DNA from: Primula veris
Lineage: Eukaryota > Streptophyta > Magnoliopsida > Ericales > Primulaceae
Direction: 5' to 3'
NCBI GenBank assembly: GCA_963682055.1
Contig: OY821743.1
Coordinates: 31,544,702-31,608,701 of the forward strand
DNA length: 64,000 bases
Shown: positions 54,417 through 64,000 of the stretch, piece after piece
Layout: each line of letters opens with the position of its first letter
Numbering within the stretch: position 1 is the first letter of the stretch
The notes under the pieces: model-generated
Database searches by the model: none
Seen by the model: only the letters and a program-made list of their open reading frames with translations
Told to the model about the DNA's origin: nothing
Made by a program: the position numbers and the translations under genes

Positions 54417-56905
54417 ATGGTATGTTCATAGATTCTACACATTTGATGCAAATTACCTTCTTTTGATGGATATGGCTAACCGTGTCTATTATATTAAAAA
54501 AAGAAGCAAAAAATAGGAATAGAAATGTTTCTCCTCGTTATATAGGTCAAATAGTTTGTTTTGTTTTTTTCTTTTAAGTTAAGCATACACTAAAAATAAG
54601 AACCAAACAATACATCATTCTTGGTTTAAGTTAAGCAAACTGGGTTTTCATTTTGGCCTTAACATCTGAGTATCCCACACTATCCACTCTTTTTTTATAT
54701 AATTTCGGTAGGAAAAACCCCTGTTTTATTAGAATATAAAATGAGGATGAAACACCCCACAAAGTGCCAACCTAATACAAAGACCGTACCAGTCTTGAAA
54801 AGAAACAAACAAGATAAACTTACAAGAATAAAATAAAACTTTGAGGATTAAAATTAAAAACTCCTCCACTTCTTTGTCTGATAGCCACGTTGGAGAGACC
54901 ATCACCTCTTCATTTTCCAGACATTTCTCTTGCACGCCTAATGAAAATCACTCTTGCCAAGAGTTAGGTTACCCTAAAAGTCAGCTCTACTCATTAAATT
55001 ACTAATCATTCTAAAAGAGTAATTTCATTTAAATATAAGTTGGTTTAGATCCTCACTAGAACTCTAGCAAACGGAGAAAGTGGCATCAATCTTAACAAAT
55101 ATTGACAGCCCTAAGAGCCATTTTTTTCACATGTAGGTAGTCTCCTTACTAACACTTGCCAAACGATTAGACTACACTTTTGATAGTTTTGCTTTTTTCT
55201 CTCTAATATACTCCTACAAGAACTTAATAGAAGAGCTTAATAGAGAAACCATCATTTAGAGAGGTTAAGTTAAAAAGTCCTTCATATTTTTGTGAATAGT
55301 AGAGTGATTATTTCCATGAATATTAATGAGGCTCCATACATTAGTATACTAGGTCACTTCCAACTCTATTTTAATATCAGAAGCTCTTTCTCTAGCTAAG
55401 AGTAAATCCACTAATAACTAGCAAGATTTTAGGCAAAATAGAACCACTTCTAAAGGCAACTATTATGCCGAAGAGATTAACTTGCACCCTCGCCAACTTT
55501 TAATAGAAATATTTTTGAGTTTATTGCATATGGATTATATTCAGCTATATATGTTCAAATACCAAGTATATGTTTAATTCCTTTGAGCTATGACTCATCA
55601 CCTTCTAATGTGGAATTTTTGCCATCTTAGGAATCACAAGTTGCAGCTTTAGGATCTGATGCACATAAAAAAGCAGTTAATAAGGTGAAAAAGAGAAAAA
55701 ATTCTCGAAGGATGAGCTCTAGAGCTCGTGCTGCTGCTAGATTTTTGGCCTCACTCGAGGTACTAGTAGTAGTTTTCATTCAGTTTGAATATTTTAAATT
55801 CTTTTGAGGAGCTATCTTTCATCCCTTTCTGATGATGTTATTTCAATTTATTAGGAATCAGAAGCAACGGGACAAGGATCTGGTTTACAGAGGGCAACAT
55901 CTAATAAGACGAGAAAGAAAAAAAATGGTGGAAAGATGAGCACTAAAAGTACTGCTAGATTGTTGGCGTCCGCGTCCCTCGAGGTACTAGCCATGCTTCT
56001 TATAAAGTATTTGATAAAAAAAAGTTTTTGATCCAGATATCCAAGTTACAATATATAAAGCATTTTGACATATAAATATTAATCAGCTTAAAATTCTTTA
56101 AGAAAGAGAAAATTTGAACTAGGCAAATAGCAAATGGAATTGGGATAGTTAACAAATTTTCTATGCATGCCAATTATTGGCTTGCTTCGTATCATTGTAT
56201 TTGTACAAAGAGATCGCTGTCTTGCGAATTAATGAATTTCATTTTATGACTTTTTATCTTGTGATCGTTACTTCAAGGAAACCGTTAGAATTCACGTGGA
56301 CTTTTATTTTCCTATGTTCATCCAGATATAATTACGTACTCTGATAAGTTTTGATCTCCTTCTAATGTGTTTTTATTTGTGCTTTTGCAGGAACCTAACC
56401 ATGTGTTGGAAGACCTGGACGATATGTAATGTTTCTTTCTTTTATCAATGGGGATAACATGGTCATATTTACAGATTTACCTAAATAAAAACCGGCTAAA
56501 AATCTTATCTATAATTATATGGAGTACATATTTTCAATGATTCTCTTCTTCAGTTGAATATTCATTTAGTTTTTTCACTAGACGCAAACTGGTTCCCCTT
56601 TTGACTAAAACACTCATATGTATGACTTTATGAGCATGAATAAGAATTTTCAAGTAAAGGAAAAAAGAAGTGGAAAAATTATCTAGCATCAGAGGGCTTA
56701 ACATGTGTGTACATGCTTAACCAAATAGGTTTACTCTAACCTAAAAGAAGCATCTCATAACTGTGATATGATGTAACTTGTAAGTATAATCGAATATGAT
56801 ACATTCTACTTAGTACTTTAATTAAAATTTCTCAAATTCAAGTGTCTGTTTGGCTGCAGATTACCCATTGATGTAATGCCGATATATGACTCTGCAGACG
56901 ATTAA
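54417..56905 (+). CDS. Small Lys/Arg-rich protein with two duplicated exons
   Basis: Proposed exons are 54365-54419 (5' UTR plus ATG as its last codon), 55631-55759, 55855-55983, 56391-56425 and 56860-56905. All introns are GT-AG and all coding phases agree. The two 129-bp middle exons are homologous. Exon 2 starts ESQVAALGSDAHKK and ends ARAAARFLASLE; exon 3 starts ESEATGQGSG and ends TARLLASASLE. Each has a basic core (KVKKRKNSRRMSS and KTRKKKNGGKMST). The C-terminus is acidic: EPNHVLEDLDD then ILPIDVMPIYDSADD. Predicted length is 113 residues, or 99 if exon 4 is not spliced and stops at 56427-56429. The basic cores look like nuclear or nucleic-acid-binding tails. I do not recognise the family. 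The promoter at 51143-51286 would supply the leader. Confidence 0.6.
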
Positions 56906-57053
56906 CCTTCTGCAAAGCTTTCCATCTGACTCTCTTAGTATCCAGGAAATTGATACTGCCAATGAAGAACAAAATTCGCCGCAGTGTTGTATCTTAAATC
57001 TTGTTTATAACATGGTGATTCTGTTTTACTATTTCAGACAGCAAAAGCGACTA

Positions 57054-58540
57054 TTTTTTTTAATTTTTTTTTTGGAAAATAAGTATATATTAAAATTGAA
57101 AGGAAACAACCAGTAGCATGCCTTGCATAGCTTATTGAACTAAATTATAAACCAAGGTAAAATATAGCATCAGCTGGACATCAGTTATAAATCAATATAA
57201 AAGAGTTTAGATACTTAGAAACGCAAATAAACAGCTTATTTTTGTAAAGGTCGACTCCTCCAATCGCATTGTAAGGATTGATCCATTTTGTCATCAAATT
57301 AGAGCACCAGCAGTTTGTTCTGTTTTTGTCAGATACCTCATTCTTCAACTCCGGCCAGTGAGAAAAACCAGTAACTAATTTGGAAGTGTTATTCCCTTCA
57401 TCACCCTTGTTACTTGTCTTCTTTGAACCTTCACCTTCTTTGGTCCACTGGTTCTTCTTCCATACTCGGATTAAGTACCAAGCAAAGAACCTGTAGATGA
57501 GAAAAGAAAGTCCACAGCAACCAACCCAGCTAGGATATTGAATGGGAATAAAAAACAAATTGAACAACAGACAACCTGGTAGTGAGTAGACCATCATCAA
57601 CAAGAGCCTTATCAGAAATAAATCCATTTTGATTTTAGAGGCTACTTCACAGTCTTCGCACTCCCTAAAGGTGAAGCACACACCACAAAATACTCGCATA
57701 GCATTGTAAGTGAAACACAATATATAATATTCGCAAATAGTATCTCTAACACCTCAAGAATTAAGGATATAAGAGTTCCTAGCATTCCTAGTCACATTAC
57801 TCATATCTTTAATTTTATTTTTGATAATAAAATCAATTTGAACCATAATAGAATTAATATTAGAGGGAGAATTACCATGATTTCTATCATTTCGTTCTTT
57901 CCACAGAAAATAAACTGAGCAAGAGAAGATAATCTTACCCACAATTCCAATAAGCTTGTCGCCTTTAAACATATTGGCAACCCATATAATCCACTATTTC
58001 CAAGTGTTACACAAGCCTTGAAACCCAGCTTTAAGAGTACACACACTTAAAAAAGAGGTGGCCAATGTCCTCTAAGTGATAGTTACAGAGAGCGCACTTA
58101 GTGTTAGTAGCAGAATACCATCTACTCATTTTCTCCTTTGTAGTGAGTCTATCGAGAATGGTAAACCAAAGAATAACCCTACATTTAGGCACATGGTTTT
58201 TGAACCAAACAAGCTTACTCCAACGAACACAATTCTTTTTATCTCTAAGGTGGTTTCAGTAGCTTTCACACTGAAACCATTGTCATCAAGAGTCCAAGGC
58301 AACTCATCTTTCCTAGAAGGAGATATTGTAGGATGGGGAATGTTCCTGATTCTCAAGATTTAATAACTGTTAGTATTAGGCCAATTCCACCTATCATTGT
58401 CGATGATAGCAGAAAGCTTTTCTTTAAGAGTAAAACCAGTAGCAATGAGAAGGGCTCTAGTGTGATCTCTAGGAAGAATAGGACCAACTCTCAACCAATT
58501 ATCATACTGTTAGAACTTAAGGTGACATGTTAAAGTTACT
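57054..58540 (-). mobile_element. LINE relic with zf-RVT fragment
   Basis: The left edge has T-runs followed by GGAAAATAAGTATATATTAA, the same 3' end as the LINEs near 44925-45173, so the element reads on the minus strand. At about 58230-58070 it reads HVPKCRVILWFTILDRLTTK, then EKMSRWYSATNTKCALCNYH and LEDIGHLFFKC, the zf-RVT domain with its Cys/His residues. 58356-58126 in another frame is a shadow of this. The frame at 57181-57720 lies in the presumed 3' UTR. It is badly frameshifted. Confidence 0.75.
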
Positions 58541-60188
58541 TAATTTGTTCTCGTATTGGATTATGCCAAAATACTTGTGTATTATGCTTGCCGGAAAGTT
58601 ACTGGTATTCCTGGTTACAACTGACAGTTATAACTACAGTTGTAACCTGCTGTTATGCAGATTTCTGCAGAATCTGTATTTTTTGCATTTATTTTATTGT
58701 CAGAATATTTTATCAATGCATATTTTATTCTCACGTTTTTATATAGATATGATATATGTTTTGAGAATATTTGAGTATTAAAGAAAGGTAATTATATTTC
58801 CAAACTATGTGGAATTTACTTTTAAGAAGATATTAGCTTATGAAAAAATTTGTTCTATTACTTAAAACTTTATAGGCTCTTTTTCAAACCTTGGGAATAA
58901 GGTTATATAAGAGATGGTCGGATACGATAACTAAGTAAGTGGTAGCCAAATCTACAGTTAACAATTAATATAGCCACTAAAGTTCGTTTATCGTTAGTCC
59001 CTATGAAATAGTAACGTGATAGCAATAAAAATAACAAAATGCCACTATGTCTAATGAAATTGTCTTTTTTAATACTTTGAGTATCAATGTTGTATTTAAC
59101 TAGTAAGGAAAGGAGAGTGATGACGTCACATTGTAAATAAGAATAAAAGGCAGGGGTAAATATGTCATTTATATATTTCCGTTATCTTATTTAACAGAAG
59201 TATGTTGATTGGTTGACGTGTATTAGATAGGTATGCAAATTGTTAATGTTGAAAGCTGGGTATGCATTTTCTTAATCACTAATAGTTCGATGTACAAAAC
59301 TATAATTTTCCCATTATTAAAACATAAGGGTTCAGTTTGTTTCTGTTTTTGTTTCTGTTTGACTTGGTTTGGTAGGCTTGAAGTTCAAGAAAACAAAATC
59401 ATAGTATTTCAAAACAAACAGCAATCAAAAATCAAAGCTTAGCAAGTATAGCTTATAAAAACTTATTTTTGGTGGGACTAGTTATACACAAAACACTTAA
59501 TATATCGTCAGAAATATATCATTTATATTGGTTGTGCACAAAACCTAGCGATTTTCAAATTCCATAGCCATTATAACAAATTATTAATAAGTTCGATTAG
59601 GTTTATGGTCGTTAAGTGCAGTCGGGCTCATTCATTTGGTTTCATCAGCTTCTGTAAGTTAGTATGCACATACGTAGTTGAAGTTAGAGGTACTGACCTG
59701 ATAGACTGATTTGCAGAGGTATATTGTCGCCCAAACTGTACATGGTGATTAGTGTAGGTTCTTATATGCTATCTAATTGTTGTTTATTTGATTGACCTAT
59801 TAAGAAGATGATTGAGCTATGTGTTGTATAATTTTGATTGCCTGTTTGGATTCTACTTAATAGAAAACAAGCTGGGTGAATCCAGCTTATTACTTCTTTA
59901 GACAAGGAAAATGAAAATTACAGCTTGACAACAATGTTAAATTAAGAAGCTTGAAATAAAGTACATAAAATTTAAACTTAAAAGTTGATAACGAATGAGT
60001 ATATCTGCCTTGCAAAAGGATGTTCTATTTGTATTGTGAGTGAATTTGTATGTTGTACTGTTTGGCTATGTCTTGAACAGAAAAAACTACTATTTTTTTA
60101 GTACGCACACTTCCAAATGCCTTGAATAAATAGTTGTTTTATTTATTTTTATTTCATTATAAAAAGTTTCTTCTTTTGGAAAAAACAG
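58541..60188. other. AT-rich spacer; presumed 5' part of a CACTA element
   Basis: No exon or terminal CACTACACC repeat was found here. If the CACTA element ending at 63979 is complete, its 5' end is either degraded in this stretch or further left. Confidence 0.4.
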
Positions 60189-62690
60189 ATTCTGAATTGA
60201 TTGGCACAATGTCTTCGAGTATGGGCGAAACTTCTAGGCAACGGGACCAAGCCGACTTACCAGATGTTAGCGAAGAAGTATCTACAAAGAAAAATGTCGA
60301 ATTTAATCGCCTTGGAGAAGCAGTGGGCACCAATGCAACTCATTTTAAGGCGAAAGTCGGTGACTTTGTGCAAACACATATACCTATCAGTTTTAAAAGT
60401 TGGCATCAAGTTACTCAAAATTACAAGGATGACGTCTGGAACGATATATTGGTGAGAAGTTACCATACTTTTTTTATTATCATCTTACTTTGACGTGATG
60501 TTTTTAAAAAACAGCTTTTCATATTATAATGTTTAAATGCAGCAAAAATTTGAAGTACCAAGTTATCTCAGGAAAAATATTGAAAAATCAATGCCGAGTT
60601 CATTTAGAAAGCACAAGAGTACTCTTCGAAAGGATCACTTAGACAATAAACCCAATTTAGAGGCACAAAAACTGGATATTCCTAGAGGGATTAAACCGGA
60701 ACATTGGAAACAATTTTGTATCAATGAGTCTGATGAGAAGCACTTAGAGCTTAGAGCTCAAAATAAAGAAAGAAGAAAGAAGAGTTTGTATGGTCACACT
60801 GGGGGGCGCAAGAGCGCGGCGATGATAGATCATGAAATGGTAACGTCTATGTTTTACTTTATTTTTCTATAACTTCTGTTTTACATTTAAAAAATTCTCC
60901 AGGTTGATTATTGTACTCTACAGATTGAAAAAAAAAAAAAACCTCGTCACACGAAGTGATGTTTGGATTGCAAACCACACAAGAAAAGATAAAAGCATAT
61001 TGGTCAGTGCTATGCCGTTTATGGTGAGGTCATTTTCTTTTGTTATTAATCTGTAGACTATGACTGATAATTAAGTTATGTATTTAATTTCACTCAGGTT
61101 TTTCTTCAAGATTGTTAGATATTGCACTGACACACAATTTTTAATTGAAGTTTCCGCTGCTATGACTAATTATGATTTTAATGGTTTTATGGCTATAAGA
61201 TCAAGTTTATTTACATATTTGTGCACAGGAAAAAGTCATAGAAAAAATTGTGGAGTCAAAACAGAGTGAAGGCAACAACGTTAATATCCAACCTCTATCA
61301 ATTGATGTCGATCCTTTAACTCAAGTTTTTGGCAAGAAAGCGAAAGGTCTCCCTGGTGTTGGTAGCTCTGTTTCCCAAAGAAAATATAATGACACTCTTC
61401 ATGCTCACATTATGTACTCAGATGAAAAAACGAAGAAGGAGATTTTGGACAAAAAGTTTGACAAGATGCAGACACGACTAGATTTTGTCTACGGCTATTG
61501 TAAGGTAAGAAATTTTTGGCTGACCTACAAAAAACGAAATTTTTCGATTTTCAGTCCGCAAAGATAAAAAAATTATAAGCGGAATCAACATAGTTTTTTC
61601 TCCTAATTCTCGAAATATCCAGCTTTTTTGCTTAAATGATATAACAATAGGTTGGAAACCCTTCATACTTTAGTCTTATACAACTCAAATTTACTATTAG
61701 TTGCAGCTTTTAGCCTTGAGTTTTGTATCCATTTTTTGCCTCACTCGACTAAATTTTGAGAATATCTAAAGATTTGATTTTTTTTTCGGCACTACTTTTG
61801 TGCTCGATAGTTATTGAAACAATCCTACATTGACAATAATTAGTACCTTTATGAATTTACACACATGCTATTTTGCTTTGTAGTACTCATTCTCCAATTC
61901 GTAGACTTAGTTTTGTTTACGATATTTACAAGTTTAACACAAATTGTTATGTATAAGGCTTGAAAGTTGCTACAACTTGATTACGTTTCTTTCTTCATGA
62001 ATCATGGCCACATAGTCATTTTAAATTAGTATATCAAAATCAATCAATTGATTATTTTGCATTGTTGATGTGATAAACCTGAGGATATCGAAACGATTCT
62101 TTAGGTCCAGTACTACTCAGTAGTTGACAAAGAATGGTTAGGTAAAACAAAGCATCATATATTTTTTAAAAGTAATCTATTTTTTTCTTACATTTCAGTC
62201 CGGCAAGCCTATGCCTGATGTGGAATTTACCCCCGAATGTGAGACATTTGATGGCTCATCACCACTTTTAGACCAACCAATGCCCACATGCCAGGCTAAT
62301 AAGTCATCTGCACCATTTCTCACACCATCAATAGCTGCTAGGTCAAAAATGATCAAAAGGGTACATGGACCATCTCCGGGTGAACGTGATTCGGCGGCAT
62401 GGGCACCTATTGAATCAATTCCTTCATTGAGGATGTTTGAATTACTTGATTGGCATGATAATTGTGTTGCAATTGCAGAAGAAGTCACTAATCCAATACA
62501 TAAAGTTAATTGCCATAATTATCGCCTGAATCTTGAACGGGAAGTGAAGGTTAGTTTGGCTGTGAAAAAGATTAATGTTGCCAAACTCTACGAGGAAACT
62601 CCTGATGCAAAGACAATACATGAATTAAATGTTGGAGATTTCTTTGTGTGGCCAAAATCACATATTCGATTCTTTGAGCCGAAGCAGTGA
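60189..62690 (+). CDS. Ptta/En/Spm-type protein of a CACTA transposon, five exons
   Basis: Exons are 60189-60451 (ATG 60209), 60543-60839, 60924-61023, 61229-61504 and 62199-62690, with GT-AG borders. The N-terminal half fits the plant Ptta/En/Spm transposase domain (PF03004): VEFNRLGEAVGTNATHFKAK, HIPISFKSWHQV, then QKFEVPSYLRKNIEKSMPSS, IKPEHWKQFC and a NKERRKKSLYGHTGGRKSAA block. Exon 3 reads TRSDVWIANHTRKDKSILVS and exon 4 has FGKKAKGLPGVGSSVSQRKY. Exon 5 ends with DWHDNCVAIAEEV and LNVGDFFVWPKSHIRFFEP. Such proteins accompany or act with the TNP2-type transposase on CACTA ends in the nucleus. Exon 3 is 100 nt between phase-0 neighbours and starts in a 14-A run, so this copy is probably off frame by one base. 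Confidence 0.75.
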
Positions 62691-63632
62691 CTAGGTAAGT
62701 GCTTGTAATTTGATTGTCACTTGTATTTACAATTGAGCTCTTATATAATTTGGCTCGCTTTGTAGCATGTACTCTTAAAATGTCATTTGCACTTTTTTCC
62801 ATTGTGTTTTTTAGATTCGGAATGACAATCTCTTACATAAACTTATTATGAACTGAACATAATTTGGAGAACTCTACAAAAACCAAAAATCAGCCTGTTA
62901 CATAAACTTATTATGAACTGGACATAATTTGGAGAACTACACAAAAACCAAAAATCAGTCGAGTCCTACAAGATTATAATATACTTACAAAAAAAACCTT
63001 ATGTGTATAACAATTTCTCTCCCTCTCTTTTTATATGAATGTCTTTTTTTAGTAAATTAGAATGAATATTATAACATGACCAAAACACTAAATGAGTCAT
63101 TTAGATAACATTGATAGGGATATTGGTTTCTTTCTTTAATATAACTATTGTTTTCCGTTAAGTGTACACCGCCTCTGACATATTCTTCAAGTATTACTTG
63201 TTATGACTATTGCTTTTTATTTAGTTTTAACTAATTTTTGCTCTTTCCTGTTTTTTCCCCACAGGATGTACATTGGAGAAATGGTTGAAATTTGGCGATC
63301 CGTAGCCCGCCTTTTAGATGGCTTATCAAGATTTAATTTAGCTTTTCAAGTTCAATTGTTTTTTAGTTGTTAACTTCCGAATTGAATCTTGTTTCTTTGA
63401 TTATTTCTAGTCGTATTTGTGTGATTTGATAGTCATGAACTTTTAGACACATTAGTTGTTTTTTTAAAGATGTTGTTGGACAAGATTAATTTAGTTAAAC
63501 TATATTTGATGTTTTATTTGATCTTATGTTAAATTATGAAACCGTGAATATTAATTTTCAATTCTTTTGAAAATTAACAAGAATCGAGAAAAATGCATCA
63601 TTGCTCATGTGGACCATGCAGTAGTATCTTTG
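62691..63632 (+). other. CACTA 3' untranslated and internal non-coding region
   Basis: It contains a short tandem duplication near 62835-62960 (TTACATAAACTTATTATGAA with CTGGACATAATTTGGAGAAC). A short block near 63270-63310, MYIGEMVEIWRSVARLLDGL after a TCCCCACAG acceptor, may be a further 3' exon. No other gene. Confidence 0.4.
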
Positions 63633-63979
63633 TGCCAATTTAGACACCCTTTTTTAGTGTTCCAAAATGTGGTATTAAAGTGTACTATAATGACTTTGTA
63701 GGAACACTTACTTGGTATTCCAAAATTGAGTGCCAATTTAGACACCCTTTTTTAGTGTTCCAAAATGTGGTATTAAAGTGTACTATAATGACTTTGTAGG
63801 AACACTTACTTGGTGTTCCAAAATTGAAACGCTGAAAAGGCGTTCCTAATTTAGAATCAGTAACACTTTTATGGCGTTCCAAGAAATTGACACATCACTT
63901 TTAGGCACTCTTTATAAGCGTTCCAGAATTTAATAGGAACACTTTATTTCTGTTCCAAAAAGGACATTTTGGTGTAGTG
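63633..63979 (+). mobile_element. CACTA 3' terminal and subterminal region
   Basis: It ends GGACATTTTGGTGTAGTG (63962-63979), the reverse complement of a CACTACACCAAAATGTCC end. A 98-bp unit is duplicated head to tail (63633-63730 and 63731-63828). GGAAC/GTTCC words recur with both polarities, as expected for transposase-binding subterminal repeats. The next bases TTA would be one side of a 3-bp target duplication. Confidence 0.85.
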
Positions 63980-64000
63980 TTAAAATTAGTTTAGATTGTT

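Noticed and set aside
57181..57720. 179-codon minus frame with a hydrophobic segment, possible membrane protein
   Set aside because: It lies between a LINE zf-RVT relic and that LINE's 3' end, so it is most likely 3' UTR. No start context or homologue is evident.

Overview
This window is plant nuclear DNA, most probably from a eudicot with a large, repeat-rich, AT-rich genome. The evidence is Copia and chromovirus-type Gypsy LTR retrotransposons primed by initiator Met-tRNA, CACTA elements with CACTACA-type ends, Stowaway and hAT MITEs, L1-type LINE relics with zf-RVT and RNase H pieces, and short plant-type exons with GT-AG introns. The lineage cannot be fixed from the sequence. No CRISPR, operon or other prokaryotic feature is present.

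Layout. 1-4343: minus-strand Copia element with two LTRs and a long gag but no pol; the left LTR is cut by the window edge. 4344-7479: degenerate tandem repeats, a broken cytochrome c oxidase subunit 5b fragment, and the 3' end of a CACTA element. 7486-11900: copy 1 of a three-times-repeated promoter/first-exon module, then two MITEs. 11922-17259: minus-strand pseudogene resembling the plant eIF4E-binding protein CBE1, split by a second complete gag-only Copia element (14054-16743, TSD TTGAT). 18923-19380: two clean exons of an unrecognised gene, followed by a Stowaway MITE and a near-perfect 38-bp hairpin. 21861-32104: a full-length Gypsy chromovirus with TSD AGTGA, inactivated by stops and one frameshift. 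32105-34010: gag relic and foldback MITEs. 34988-38260: copy 2 of the promoter/first-exon module, carrying a 1.4-kb solo LTR (TSD ACTGT). 38700-43150: repeat fields, a LINE relic and two adjacent long inverted repeats. 44191-48265: MITEs, nested LINE ends and LINE coding relics. 49040-50700: copy 3 of the module, with the only open first exon that keeps its acidic coding run. 51143-56905: a probable small gene for a lysine/arginine-rich protein, with two tandemly duplicated 129-bp exons and a foldback transposon in its 5' UTR intron. 57054-58540: minus-strand LINE relic. 60189-63979: the 3' part of a CACTA element with a five-exon Ptta/En/Spm-type gene and its terminal repeat.

How the parts relate. 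Little here is host coding sequence. The best host candidates are the small basic-protein gene, the two-exon fragment at 18923-19380 and copy 3 of the repeated first exon. Most of the window is a layered record of insertions. Target-site duplications order several events: the solo LTR and a short poly(A) element each sit in one copy of the segmental duplication and not in the other, so both came after it. The two points most worth following are a roughly 190-bp module with GATCGGTCG repeats shared between a Copia LTR and a Gypsy leader, and the pair of long palindromes at 40.8-43.1 kb.
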